From: Bacteroidota bacterium
GTDB lineage: Bacteria; Bacteroidota; Ignavibacteria; Ignavibacteriales; Melioribacteraceae
DNA length: 64,000 nucleotides
Reading direction: 5' to 3'
Assembly: GCA_018818165.1 (NCBI GenBank)
Contig: JAHISP010000084.1
Span: forward strand, 124,001 to 188,000
This document shows positions 52,452 to 62,219 of this stretch, piece by piece (the stretch's first letter is position 1; each line of letters starts with the position of its first letter). Under the pieces are notes generated by a model. That model saw only the letters and a program-made list of their open reading frames with translations, was not told the DNA's origin and did no database searches. A program made the translations under genes and the position numbers.

Positions 52452-54611
52452 CTAAAAACCCAACAATTTTCTAAACCAAAAATCCACATCCAATTTAACT
52501 GAGTGAGCGTATTTAGGATTTCTAATTCCGTGGCGTTGATTTGGGTAAATCATAAGTTCAAATGGTTTATCTAAATTTTGCAATTCATCAATTAGTTGAA
52601 TTGTGTTTTGCATGTGAACATTATCATCCATTGAACCGTGAGTTATTAACATTCCACCATTGTAATTTTCTGCATGTGTAATAACAGATGCATATTTGTA
52701 ACCTTCGGGATTTTCATCTGGAGTATCCATAAATCGCTCAGTGTAAAAATTATCGTACAATTTCCAATCTGTTACAGCATATTTTGCAATCCCATATTTA
52801 AAATATTCACCCGCACGCGCTAACGCCATGCTTGTTGTATATCCGCCATAACTTCCACCAGTAATTGCAATTTTATCGGTATTTACAAACGGCTTTTTGC
52901 GTAACCATTTTACTGCCGTAACTAAATCGTCAATTTCCCAAGTGCCAAGTTTTCTGTACATTTCATCTTTACCTCTTTTTCCAAAATGCCCCGAGCCACG
53001 ATTATCAACTTCAATTATGATAATTCCATTTTGTGCCAAAAAATAATTTCCCAATCCCCGTGTTGGAAACGAATTGTTTACAGTCGCATTTCCGGGTCCG
53101 CCATAAACTGAAAAAATGACTGGATATTTTTTGCTTTCGTCAAAGTTGGGTGGTAAGAACCATTTTGCTGGTAAATTGTAACCATCTTCTGTTGGAATTG
53201 TGAACAGCTCAACTTTTGCCAAAGTGTAATTATCCATTTCGGGAAGTTTTGATTCCGCAATATTTTTTTTACTGTTATCATTTATATTGTATAAAACCAA
53301 TTCTGCAGGTTTGGTTATTGAACTAAATTCATCAATAAAATAATTTCCATTTGGGATTACTGTGCATGAATGAGTTCCAGCACTATCCGTAAGTTTCACA
53401 ATTTCTGAACCATTAAAAGTAGTTTTGTAGAGCTGAGTTTCAGTCGAATTTTCTTTACTTGCATGGAAAAATATTGTTTTTGTTTCTTCATTAACGAGTG
53501 CAATATCTTTAACTTCCCACATACCGCTAGTAACTTGAGTTATTAATTTCCCAGCAAAATTGTAATGATAAATATGATTCCATCCATTGACTTCGGAGCG
53601 GAATAAAAAGCCATTTTCATTTTTTAACATGTAAATATTTTCAATAAACTCAACCCAAGTTTTTTGAGTTTCTTTGTAAATTTCTTTTGGATTTGGATTA
53701 TCAAGTTGCGAAAATATAACTTCCAAAGTGTCCTGTCCACGATTCATTTTTTGATAAATTAAATTCTTACTGTCATTGGTAAATAATGGCCACGCAATGT
53801 AATTCCCTTTGTTTATGGTGCTATCAATCCAAGTAGTTTTATTGGTTTCTAAATTTACAATGCCAAGTTTTACATTGGGAATTGGATCGCCAGGTTTTGG
53901 ATAGCGTTCTATTTCAACTCTGCCGTGCACACCATCTGCGCTTGTTAATGTAAATGTTGGTACTTTTGAATCATCAAACTGCAAAAACGCAAGCTGTTTA
54001 CTATCTGGCGACCAATAAAAAGCACGATAATGAGAATCTCTTCCAAGAATTTCTTCGTAATAAATCCATGAGGCATAACCATTATAAAGAATATCCGAAC
54101 CAGTAAAAGTTAATTGAACTTCAGAATTTTTAGCTAAATCGAAAACATACAAATTGTTATTTTTTGTGTATGCAATAAATTTTCCATTGGGTGAAAATGT
54201 TGGATTTATTTCTTGACCGCTATCATCTGTTAATTTGGAAAGTTTTTTTGTCTCTCTTTGAAATAGATAAAGATCATTGTCTTTGCTAAGTATAAATTTT
54301 GAATAACTGTCAGTATTATTTTCAGCTTTGGAAAGATCAAATCCGTAAGGAAGACTTTTATTAAGCTCAGAATAATCCAGCAATAAACGCTCTTCATTTA
54401 ACATAAGATTGATGATTTTTATTTTTCTATCGTCCTTAATCAAAAATGAATTACTATCCTCTGACCAAATGCTTATTGTTGGCAAAGAATTAATTAATTT
54501 AGGTTCTCCTTTAAGGTATGCCTGTTCTAAGGTTAATAATTTTTCTTGTGCTGATAAAGTTAAAGTAAATAGACAACTAAAAAAGAATAGTTTTTTAAGA
54601 TAATTTGTCAT
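52452..54611 (-). CDS. S9 family prolyl oligopeptidase / dipeptidyl peptidase IV-like
   Basis: The 719-residue protein has a signal peptide (LFFFSCLFTLTLSAQ), a beta-propeller DPPIV N-domain (about 60-450, with SPDSKQLAFLQFDDSKVPT) and a C-terminal hydrolase domain (about 490-719). The triad is in ITGGSYGGYTTSM (Ser587), HGSMDDNVH (Asp663) and YPNQRHGIRNPKYAHS (His694). It removes dipeptides after proline, probably in the periplasm. A C-terminal fragment of a paralogue lies about 1 kb away at 51423, beyond the YefM/YoeB module. Confidence 0.93.
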   Translation of the reverse strand: MTNYLKKLFFFSCLFTLTLSAQEKLLTLEQAYLKGEPKLINSLPTISIWSEDSNSFLIKDDRKIKIINLMLNEERLLLDYSELNKSLPYGFDLSKAENNTDSYSKFILSKDNDLYLFQRETKKLSKLTDDSGQEINPTFSPNGKFIAYTKNNNLYVFDLAKNSEVQLTFTGSDILYNGYASWIYYEEILGRDSHYRAFYWSPDSKQLAFLQFDDSKVPTFTLTSADGVHGRVEIERYPKPGDPIPNVKLGIVNLETNKTTWIDSTINKGNYIAWPLFTNDSKNLIYQKMNRGQDTLEVIFSQLDNPNPKEIYKETQKTWVEFIENIYMLKNENGFLFRSEVNGWNHIYHYNFAGKLITQVTSGMWEVKDIALVNEETKTIFFHASKENSTETQLYKTTFNGSEIVKLTDSAGTHSCTVIPNGNYFIDEFSSITKPAELVLYNINDNSKKNIAESKLPEMDNYTLAKVELFTIPTEDGYNLPAKWFLPPNFDESKKYPVIFSVYGGPGNATVNNSFPTRGLGNYFLAQNGIIIIEVDNRGSGHFGKRGKDEMYRKLGTWEIDDLVTAVKWLRKKPFVNTDKIAITGGSYGGYTTSMALARAGEYFKYGIAKYAVTDWKLYDNFYTERFMDTPDENPEGYKYASVITHAENYNGGMLITHGSMDDNVHMQNTIQLIDELQNLDKPFELMIYPNQRHGIRNPKYAHSVKLDVDFWFRKLLGF

Positions 54612-54716
54612 AATAAATATTTTCCTATTTAAATAATTTAGCTTCTAAAATATAAAATATTGTAAATCATTTCCTATCTTTAAACCTAAAATCAAAGATA
54701 TTATAAAGGAATAATC

Positions 54717-56480
54717 ATGAAACAGTTTTTAAAATTTTTCTTTGCATCGTTTCTGGGAACAATTGCCTCGTTAATTACACTATTCTTTTTGTTTTTTATT
54801 ATTATGCTTGGAATTGTATCAATGGTTAGCACTGACGAAACAGTTTCAATTTCGCCAAATACAATTTTAAAATTAGAGTTTGACAAGCAGGTTCCAGAAC
54901 GAACACAATTTGACAACTTAAATTTATCAAGCTTTTTAGCTATAAAGATTAGTAAAAATATTGGCTTAAACGATATTGTTGAAAATATTAATAAAGCAAA
55001 AAATGATAGCAATATTATTGCCATTTATATGAAAATGGATGATTTTAATGCTGGAAGTTATGCTACAATTGAACCAATAAGAAATGCTTTAATCGATTTT
55101 AAAGAGTCAAAAAAACCAATAATTGCTCACGGAAATTATTTTTCGCAAACTGCTTATTATTTGGCTTCAGTCGCTGATTCTGTTTACTTAACACCAACCG
55201 GCGGTCTCGATTTTAGAGGATTAAACACACAATTAGCTTTCTTCAAAAAAACATTAGATAAATTGGAAATAGAGGCACAAGTAATTAAGGTTGGAAAATT
55301 CAAAAGTGCGGTTGAACCATTTCTTTTGGAAGGAATGAGTGAAGCAAATAGGGAGCAATTAAACGCTTTTGTTAATTCAATAAACAATTATTTATTAAAC
55401 AAAATTTCAATTGCCCGCAAAATTGAAGCAAGTGAAATTCAAAATATTTCCAACAATATGCTTGTGCAATCACCAAAAGATGCTGTGGATTATAATTTGG
55501 TCGATAAACTAAACTACGAAGTTGATGTTCTCGAAATTCTAAAAAATATTTCTATGAAAAAGCATATTAAAACAATTTCGCTAAAAAAATATGTTAAAGT
55601 TGAAAAACCAAACGATGCTTATACATCAAATAGAATTGCTGTAATTTATGCCATTGGTGAAATAAATGGCGGCGAAGGAAGCGAAACGGTAATTGGGAAA
55701 GACAATATTGTTGATGCAATTAGAAAGGCGCGTAAACAAGATAACGTAAAAGCAATAGTGATGCGGGTTAACTCGCCTGGCGGAAGTGCATTAATATCCG
55801 ATTTAATTTGGAAGGAAGTTGAACTTGCAAAAGCCGAAAAGCCTTTTGTTGTTTCTTATGGAAGATACGCGGCTTCTGGTGGATATTATATTTCGTGCGG
55901 GGCTGATAAAATAATTGCTGAACCAACAACTTTAACCGGCTCAATTGGAGTTTTTTCAATAATTCCAAATATGCAAAAGTTTTTTGATAGCAAATTGGGA
56001 ATAACTTTTGATGGCGTTAAAAGTGGTAAGTTTTCCGATTTTGCCAGTGGATTGCGTCCTTTAAATATGGATGAAAAAAATATTTTGCAAAAACAAGTCG
56101 ATTTTGTTTATAGCACATTTGTAAATAACGTTGCTATTGGACGACAAATGTCATTTGATGAAGTTAATAATATTGGACAAGGTCGCATTTGGTCGGGATT
56201 ACAAGCAATTGATCTTGGCTTGGTTGATGAAATTGGCGGACTTAAATATGCAATTGAATCAGCAAAAGAATTGGCAAAAATAGATGATTATAAAATTATT
56301 GAATATCCAGCAATAAAAGAGCCATTTCAAGAATTGATTGAAACTTTGCAAGAAGATATGTCAGCAATGTTGTTTTCAGATGAATTGGATAATTTATTCA
56401 GCCATTATTCCAAAGCTTTAAATATGGTTAAATCAAAAGAAGTACAAGCACGCTTGCCTTTTGAAATTGAGATTAATTAG
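54717..56480 (+). CDS. sppA: Signal peptide peptidase SppA, 67 kDa type
   Basis: The 587-residue inner-membrane protein has one N-terminal membrane helix (about 15-35) and two tandem SppA domains. The catalytic Lys is in KVGKFKSAVEPFLLEGMS (Lys196) of the first domain, and the Ser in YGRYAASGGYYISCGADK (Ser387) of the second, as in E. coli SppA. RVNSPGGSALISDLIWKEVE is also conserved. It degrades cleaved signal peptides in the membrane. AAGGA precedes the ATG; it is divergent from the S9 peptidase gene. Confidence 0.95.
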   Translation: MKQFLKFFFASFLGTIASLITLFFLFFIIMLGIVSMVSTDETVSISPNTILKLEFDKQVPERTQFDNLNLSSFLAIKISKNIGLNDIVENINKAKNDSNIIAIYMKMDDFNAGSYATIEPIRNALIDFKESKKPIIAHGNYFSQTAYYLASVADSVYLTPTGGLDFRGLNTQLAFFKKTLDKLEIEAQVIKVGKFKSAVEPFLLEGMSEANREQLNAFVNSINNYLLNKISIARKIEASEIQNISNNMLVQSPKDAVDYNLVDKLNYEVDVLEILKNISMKKHIKTISLKKYVKVEKPNDAYTSNRIAVIYAIGEINGGEGSETVIGKDNIVDAIRKARKQDNVKAIVMRVNSPGGSALISDLIWKEVELAKAEKPFVVSYGRYAASGGYYISCGADKIIAEPTTLTGSIGVFSIIPNMQKFFDSKLGITFDGVKSGKFSDFASGLRPLNMDEKNILQKQVDFVYSTFVNNVAIGRQMSFDEVNNIGQGRIWSGLQAIDLGLVDEIGGLKYAIESAKELAKIDDYKIIEYPAIKEPFQELIETLQEDMSAMLFSDELDNLFSHYSKALNMVKSKEVQARLPFEIEIN

Positions 56481-56523
56481 TTATTAAAAGACACTAATAA
56501 ATAATGTAATACTAAATGGAAGC

Positions 56524-58131
56524 TTATTTCTTAAGCTCCAATTTGTCATACATTTCAAGCATATTTTTATAATCAATGTGAAGAGTTGTATCTATTAATG
56601 ACTCTTCACCTTTTACAATACGCAATGCGGTTTCCACTCTTTCTTTTCCAAATATATTAAACATAGCTTCTTGGTAGTCTTTCCAAACTAGCTTATTTTG
56701 TTCCATTCGGATTAATTCTGCAACTATATGTCCTAACTTATTAGTACCCAATTCTAGGGATGCCAGAGTTTCCTCGGTGTTACCAAGAATCAAATGCATT
56801 TGTGCTTTAAATTCCAGCATATTAAAACTGTGTTCAAAAATAACACCAATATATTTGCCAACATCTAGTAATTCATCCAAATCATCAATGGAATCAAGTA
56901 TGTCCTCAGGATCATAGTCCTCAAAATGCAAAACCATATTTCGTATCAATTTTCCGCTGTTTCTATTATTGTAAATTAAATCCTCAATTGGATAAACTTC
57001 CGAAACTCCAGGAACTATCATTTGGCAAGAATAAAATCCAAGATAACTATATTCTCTCAGAAACATTTCTTTCCCCATTTTGTCAAGAATCCCTGTTAAA
57101 TATTCATACTCAGCATTGGTTCCGTTGCCCATATAGTTCCAAGAGGAGTATTTGAAACTATTAATAGAACTTAAAAATCCAAATCCTATTTTTCCATTAG
57201 AATCAATAAAATGGGATTCAAGATTAGAACTATCCGCGACAATGTTCATATTAAAGGTTGGAACTTCAAAAGCATCCAAATTTTCTAATCCACGACCTTG
57301 CATCAATTCTGTCATTGTTCTCTCGAGCGAGACTTCCAAAATTGGGTGGGCACCAAAAGAAACAAAAAGCGACGAGTTTTTAGGATTAATCAAAGAGATG
57401 GCAGTAACAGGATATTTCCCACCTAATGAGGCATCAAGAACCTCAACAATATATCCTAAACCTCTAAGTGCCAAAATATCACTATACAAACCTTTGAAGG
57501 ATTCTACAATTTCATCAGGAAATTTTGGAAGGGAATATGCATTTTTGATAATCTCAATTTTAGCATAACGTTCAAAAATTTCGCTAAGCGCTTGCACTTT
57601 TGCTTCTTGTGGAGTATTTCCAGTTGCTAGCCCGTTGCTTACGTAAAGATTACTTATAATGTTAAGTGGAAAATATACGGTATCTCCATTAGATTGTTTA
57701 ATAAATGGGAGGGCAACAATCTTATCCTCATAATCACTATTGAAATCAATTAAGTCTTCATAGCATAGCTCTCCATTTGGATTATAAATTAATTGTAGTT
57801 CGTCATTTAAATATGCGCCACCAAACTCAAAAGCTACTTCGTCGGGGTAATATTTTCTATTTGTAAGATGGAAATCAATAAAAAAATTATTGGTCTGCAG
57901 ACGTTCAATATATTCACCCAAAGCACTTGCCATAGATGCCTCCGATAAAATTCCTTTTCCATTGGAATATATATGTCTTGGAGCTTCAACCGAAGTGAGA
58001 TTTACAGAATAACAATTTTCTAATGGATGTTTTTCGTGCGAAAAAGTAGTTTCACATCCAACATCTGTTAAAACTGCTTTCATTTTTCTAATTGATTCTT
58101 CTAGTGGTGCATCTTTTGATAAAAGGTTCAT
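56524..58131 (-). CDS. ycaO: YcaO-domain protein
   Basis: A 535-residue protein of the E. coli YcaO type. The N-terminal part has SHEKHPLENCYSVNLTSVEA and a YcaO ATP-binding core with SMASALGEYIERLQTNNFFI and ATGNTPQEAKVQALSEIFER, containing the conserved Glu residues for ATP/Mg. A C-terminal TPR-like helical tail follows. YcaO enzymes activate amide backbones with ATP; the E. coli protein is linked to ribosomal protein S12 methylthiolation by RimO. No RiPP precursor or RimO gene lies beside it, so the housekeeping role is more likely here than peptide maturation. Confidence 0.88.
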   Translation of the reverse strand: MNLLSKDAPLEESIRKMKAVLTDVGCETTFSHEKHPLENCYSVNLTSVEAPRHIYSNGKGILSEASMASALGEYIERLQTNNFFIDFHLTNRKYYPDEVAFEFGGAYLNDELQLIYNPNGELCYEDLIDFNSDYEDKIVALPFIKQSNGDTVYFPLNIISNLYVSNGLATGNTPQEAKVQALSEIFERYAKIEIIKNAYSLPKFPDEIVESFKGLYSDILALRGLGYIVEVLDASLGGKYPVTAISLINPKNSSLFVSFGAHPILEVSLERTMTELMQGRGLENLDAFEVPTFNMNIVADSSNLESHFIDSNGKIGFGFLSSINSFKYSSWNYMGNGTNAEYEYLTGILDKMGKEMFLREYSYLGFYSCQMIVPGVSEVYPIEDLIYNNRNSGKLIRNMVLHFEDYDPEDILDSIDDLDELLDVGKYIGVIFEHSFNMLEFKAQMHLILGNTEETLASLELGTNKLGHIVAELIRMEQNKLVWKDYQEAMFNIFGKERVETALRIVKGEESLIDTTLHIDYKNMLEMYDKLELKK

Positions 58132-58456
58132 ATTTTGTCTTTCTATATTTGACTTAAAAAATTATTTGAAACTGAGATATGGAATCTAAGTGTTAGTTCA
58201 CACTTTAATCTATGCATTCTATTTTGTTAAATTATCTGGTTGAAAAGAAGAAATATTGAAGTTTAATATAAATGTTATTTTTAACACAAGAAATCAGTTA
58301 GTTTCTAATTATACAACCATAATTACTCAAAAAATACCTTAAGTTAATTTAACCAATATTTAATTCTTTCATAATTTAATATTTATTATTCATTTCTTAA
58401 ATTTAATTCATCAATCAATAGTGTTTAAATCTTACCACAGATCATAATTAACAAAA
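58132..58456. other. A+T-rich intergenic stretch
   Basis: I see no gene, RNA or clear repeat. It should contain the promoter of ycaO on the minus strand and the 3' end of the DUF2237 gene transcript. Confidence 0.5.
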
Positions 58457-58846
58457 TCAAAAATCATTTGCAGCAAACTCTACAAGTATTTCAAGTGGAA
58501 CTAATTCCAACATTGATTCATGTGTGGACTCCAATACAATTTTGGGTGCCTTATTAGCTTGATATGCTTCAACCCAGCGCATTGCACAAAGACACCATCG
58601 CTCACCATCTTTTACTCCAGGAAACTCGTACTCAGGAATTGGTGTGCTTAAATCATTTCCATTTAATTTTGAAAATTCTAAAAAGTCATCCGTTGCTTCT
58701 ATGCAAACCGTATGCTTCCCAACATCTTCAGGGCAAGTATCACAATACCCATTTCTAAAAAAACCAGTTTTTGGTATTTTACTACATGGTATAAGTAGTT
58801 CACCTAAAACATTTTTAGGAACCATATAAAGCCTTTCTTTCAACAT
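58457..58846 (-). CDS. DUF2237 family protein
   Basis: The 129-residue protein matches DUF2237: NVLGELLIPCSKIPKTGFFR, CDTCPEDVGKHTVCIEATDD, FLEFSKLNGNDLSTPIPEY and GERWCLCAMRWVEAYQANKA. Four to six conserved cysteines suggest metal binding. It is a conserved small cytoplasmic protein with no assigned function. The ATG at 58846 is used; the ATG at 58825 has AAAGAAAGG upstream and may be the true start. Confidence 0.9.
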   Translation of the reverse strand: MLKERLYMVPKNVLGELLIPCSKIPKTGFFRNGYCDTCPEDVGKHTVCIEATDDFLEFSKLNGNDLSTPIPEYEFPGVKDGERWCLCAMRWVEAYQANKAPKIVLESTHESMLELVPLEILVEFAANDF

Positions 58847-58964
58847 TTTTTAATGAAATTAAATTATTATTATAGCAAATAATTATTTTTTATAAGTTAA
58901 CTATAGTCAAAATTTTATATATGGACAAGAAGTCTTTTATTTCGTTATATTGTTGTCTGTGGGA

Positions 58965-59060
58965 GGAGAATCTCCGTCCCGATGAGTCGGGATTGTCGGT
59001 GTGAGAAATCTTAACACCGCATGGATCGACATTTCTCAGTTGTACAAAATGCTCCTTCGA
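58965..59060. repeat. Cluster of three extragenic hairpins
   Basis: Three small inverted repeats follow each other: GGAG-AAT-CTCC (58965-58975), TCCCGA/TCGGGA (58977-58992) and GAGAAAT/ATTTCTC (59003-59037). The block is more G+C-rich than its surroundings. It resembles a dispersed extragenic repeat family and sits between two minus-strand genes. Confidence 0.55.
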
Positions 59061-59117
59061 AATGAAAATCTTAGTATTTACGCCATTATATTGTTGACAT
59101 GACACTAGCAAGTCAAA

Positions 59118-60218
59118 CTACTTTATGAATTTTTTATCAACAAATTTGGAGTTTAGAAGTCTAGCAACGGAAATATAATTAGGATTAAGACAAATTTTAT
59201 CACCTATAAAATATTTCTGTTTGCCATCAATATTAATATTTTCACCTATATCAACCACTGTCATATCCGAAGTTGTTCCAACAAGTTTAATGTCTTTATC
59301 ATTTGCTTCTAAACCATCTTGATCGACATCTAGCAATCCAAAATCAAGGATAGCTTTATTGGTTGTTCTTCCAAAATCCTTTTGTTCATAATCAGCAACA
59401 TGACCAATACTGGCATCGCTTATTATTCCATCGGGCACAATTCCTTTTTCCTCAAGTTCTATTATTTGAGTATAGAAATTAAACGTATCAGTACTTAAAT
59501 CTAAAAACTGATTATTGTTTAACGGACTAGTTCCAAAAAAAACGGCTTCTCCAATTCTAAAATGATTTATATCTTTTGGAATAGTTTGGTTTTCAATTAA
59601 TGGCAAAGTAATTGAACTGCCGCCTGAAATTAAACTCAATTTAGATTTATATTTTGCTTCAATAAGTTCTTTATATAAGCAAAGTTGAAGCAACTTATCA
59701 TAAGTCGGCTCAATTCCATACATACAACCAAGATTACTTCCAAGACCTACTACATCAATATTTTCAAGTTGGAATATACTTTCATAGAAATCAGACAAAT
59801 CCTCTCTATTAATTCCTTCTCGCAGTTCTCCAAGTTCAATCATAACAATTATTTTGTGAATTTTATTTTGCTTTTTTGCAGCTTTATTGAGAGCAATAAT
59901 TGTTTTAAATGATGAGTTTAATGAAATATCGGCATATTTAACAACATCATCAATGTACTGAAGAGGAGGAGGTTTAATGTAGATTGTAATTAATTCATCA
60001 TTTATTTCTTTTAGATTTATTAAACTCGACAAGCGGGAGTCACCAACCGAATGAATATCTTTAATAATATCTGGTGTTAGAATTTGTCTCATAAATTCTT
60101 TATCACCAGAAAAAACTTTTGTAATTAAGCTCCATTTTATATCGTGTTTCTTAAAATAAGTGCTTAATTTCTTAACATTATTTCTTATTTCTGTAATATT
60201 TATTTCTAATTCAGCCAT
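59118..60218 (-). CDS. Alanine/ornithine racemase-type PLP-dependent enzyme
   Basis: The 366-residue protein has the PLP-barrel of alanine racemase-like enzymes. The PLP lysine is in IKWSLITKVFSGDKEF (Lys33), and GLGSNLGCMYGIEPTYDK, LSLISGGSSITLPLIEN, INHFRIGEAVFFG and a C-terminal metal/PLP loop follow. The layout and HFRIGEA motif resemble ornithine/alanine racemase-type (YhfX-like) enzymes rather than classical Alr with its C-terminal beta domain. Substrate is not certain. It lies 59 bases after a GNAT gene in the same direction. Confidence 0.85.
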   Translation of the reverse strand: MAELEINITEIRNNVKKLSTYFKKHDIKWSLITKVFSGDKEFMRQILTPDIIKDIHSVGDSRLSSLINLKEINDELITIYIKPPPLQYIDDVVKYADISLNSSFKTIIALNKAAKKQNKIHKIIVMIELGELREGINREDLSDFYESIFQLENIDVVGLGSNLGCMYGIEPTYDKLLQLCLYKELIEAKYKSKLSLISGGSSITLPLIENQTIPKDINHFRIGEAVFFGTSPLNNNQFLDLSTDTFNFYTQIIELEEKGIVPDGIISDASIGHVADYEQKDFGRTTNKAILDFGLLDVDQDGLEANDKDIKLVGTTSDMTVVDIGENINIDGKQKYFIGDKICLNPNYISVARLLNSKFVDKKFIK

Positions 60219-60277
60219 TTATTTTTTTCTAGTTATGAAAAATACTTTTATTTCTAATTTATAATTTCAGTTATCGG

Positions 60278-60721
60278 TTATTTGTTTTCGTACCGCATTT
60301 CGGCATATTTTGATGTAAATCCAAGTCTCTCATATAATCTCTTTGCGGGATTATCATATTCAACGTGTAGTTTTATTCTTCCGTCACATTGCTTAAACGC
60401 ATTCTCAATTATTTGTTTGCCAAAACCTTTGCCTCTATATGACGAATCAACTGCAACATATACTAAAATCCAATCGGGTATATAATCACCCATTCCTGTT
60501 TTGTTCATAATAAGTGCGCCAACCAATTTGTTGTTATAAAATGCACCAAGAGCAAAACCACCTTCCGATTTTTCATTAGAAAATGCATAATCTAAACACT
60601 TTTGAATATCCTTTTTCGGATCTCCAAACCGATCTAGATGCTTGAATAAAAACTCAACAAACTCATCTCTTGTTATTTCTATAAATTCTTTTTCATTTTT
60701 GAATGTTTTAATCTGTAGCAT
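60278..60721 (-). CDS. GNAT family N-acetyltransferase
   Basis: A 147-residue acetyltransferase with the acetyl-CoA loop SSYRGKGFGKQIIENAFKQC near residue 94, preceded by strand WILVYVAVD, and a terminal RLYERLGFTSKYAEMRYE. Substrate unknown. GGGAG precedes the ATG. It is the first of two minus-strand genes with the racemase-like gene, 59 bases apart, so a shared substrate (perhaps an amino acid) is possible. Confidence 0.88.
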   Translation of the reverse strand: MLQIKTFKNEKEFIEITRDEFVEFLFKHLDRFGDPKKDIQKCLDYAFSNEKSEGGFALGAFYNNKLVGALIMNKTGMGDYIPDWILVYVAVDSSYRGKGFGKQIIENAFKQCDGRIKLHVEYDNPAKRLYERLGFTSKYAEMRYENK

Positions 60722-61146
60722 TATTCTCCCAATTTAAATTATAAAGTGTATTTTCAAGCCTAATTGTATTATTCTTTTTCTCATTTGCTTTATCTTTTAT
60801 AAATAGCTTTTATTTTAACTTCTGCTTAGTAAGAATTATCAACTTTTTAAAGTAAATAAATTAAATGCTCTAAATACATCTGAGTTAAATAATAATTGAA
60901 TATTCGGAATAAAATGACCACAGTTGTGTAAAATATCATTTAAAAACAGAAGCAAGCATATTTGGTTATTTTTAATAAACTACAACCAAAATAGGAATAA
61001 AGAGTGTGCAACCACATAAAGGCATAGGAATAAAGCATTAATTCAAGAACATTTGCTATTTAAAATGCCAATAATAAATATAAAATACCAGTTGTAATTT
61101 TAATAATCATTTATATGTATATATTTAATACTTAAGGAAGCTTATT
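60722..61146. other. A+T-rich intergenic stretch
   Basis: No gene or strong structure. AGGAATAAAG occurs twice (60994 and 61026 regions), but this is too short to mean much. It is the divergent promoter region between the GNAT gene and the decayed gene at 61147. Confidence 0.5.
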
Positions 61147-61456
61147 ATGAAAAAATGGTCAATCCAAGTTTTAGTACTAATTCTTATGTCGGTAATTACT
61201 TATGGACAAACGAATTCATTTAGTAAAATTGACTTTGTAATTGGAAATTGGAAATTGGAGTGGAAGCGGGAGTGGCTTTGGAAATTCTACATCAAAAATT
61301 GAGTCGAGTTTTCAGTATATAATGAATGGAAATTTTATCCAATTTATTAACGAATCACATTTTGCCCCGCCTGATAAAAATCCCAAAGCGAACACCATAT
61401 TGATGTTGGATTTATAAGTTACATGCTTTGAAACAAATAAATTGATTAAAAAGTAA
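61147..61456 (+). pseudogene. Decayed small secreted-protein gene (DUF1579-like)
   Basis: The frame from ATG 61147 gives a signal peptide (VLVLILMSVITYGQT) and KIDFVIGNWK, then drifts into unrelated sequence and stops. Another frame carries on as GSGSGFGNSTSKIESSFQYI and MNGNFIQFINESHFAPPDK, a third as HIDVGFISY and a fourth as ETNKLIKK before a stop at 61456. The pieces fit the pattern of small DUF1579-like/lipocalin-type proteins (DFxxGxWxGxGxGxGxSTSxIES). At least three frameshifts mark it as a pseudogene. Confidence 0.75.
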
Positions 61457-61495
61457 TATTAGACTTTTAGTTCAGCAAAAACAATTGCCTTTTTA

Positions 61496-62077
61496 TTGTT
61501 ATTTTGCAATAGCTTATTTAATTTTTTAGGTAAAACAATTAGAAAACAAATTAAAATAATATCCGCAGTTTTGCTTTTAGTGATTATTGCTCCAGCTTTA
61601 ACAACATATTTTTGGCTGCAATACAATAAAAAGTTAGTGAAACGAGAAGTAAAATGGAAAATTATTAATGGAATTGACAAAAGCGAACTCGTTTTATTAA
61701 AATTTACAAAAGCAGAATCCAAAACATTGCTAAGATGGAAGCACTCCAAAGAGTTTGAATATAATCAGCAAATGTATGATATTGTTGAATCCAAAGTTGT
61801 TGGTGATACTACATTTTATTGGTGTTGGTGGGATTTTGAGGAAACCGCGTTAAACAAACAACTTGCCGATTTATTGCAAAATACTTTGAACAACAATCCA
61901 CAAAAGCGAGAAAAAGAAGAGCGATTTTTTACTTTTTTGAAGTCGCTTTATAATTCTGAAAAACTCAATTTGTTTCAATATCCGCCTTTTACAGAAGAAA
62001 AACAGAATTCGAGATATTTGGCAACATTCCAATCTTTTCACGATAAACCGAAAACTCCACCTCCTCAGTTTAGTTAA
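61496..62077 (+). CDS. Hypothetical membrane-anchored protein upstream of the receptor
   Basis: The 193-residue frame has an N-terminal hydrophobic segment (IISAVLLLVIIAPALTTYFW) and then a soluble domain with WKIINGIDKSELVLLKFTKA, LLRWKHSKEFEYNQQMYDIV and TFYWCWWDFEETALNKQLAD, ending PPPQFS. I know similar short proteins next to TonB-dependent receptors in Bacteroidota. The start is TTG at 61496; no better ATG exists and the ribosome site is weak. Function unknown. It is followed after about 140 bases by a TonB-dependent receptor gene. Confidence 0.7.
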   Translation: MLFCNSLFNFLGKTIRKQIKIISAVLLLVIIAPALTTYFWLQYNKKLVKREVKWKIINGIDKSELVLLKFTKAESKTLLRWKHSKEFEYNQQMYDIVESKVVGDTTFYWCWWDFEETALNKQLADLLQNTLNNNPQKREKEERFFTFLKSLYNSEKLNLFQYPPFTEEKQNSRYLATFQSFHDKPKTPPPQFS

Positions 62078-62219
62078 ATAGTAGAAAATATTACTGAATT
62101 AACTTAAAATGGAACTGTTCTTTTTTCGTCTAAAACAAGACTGAAAGCAGTTGCTATTAATGTTGATTCTTAATTATTAAGCTTAAATATTCAACTAAAT
62201 TATGTTTATGGAAAATATT

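Noticed and set aside
56524-58131. YcaO as part of a RiPP biosynthesis cluster
   Set aside because: There is no precursor peptide, cyclodehydratase partner or exporter beside it, and the protein has the stand-alone E. coli YcaO layout.
58890-59111. 73-residue minus-strand open frame
   Set aside because: It runs through the cluster of three extragenic hairpins and looks like no protein family.
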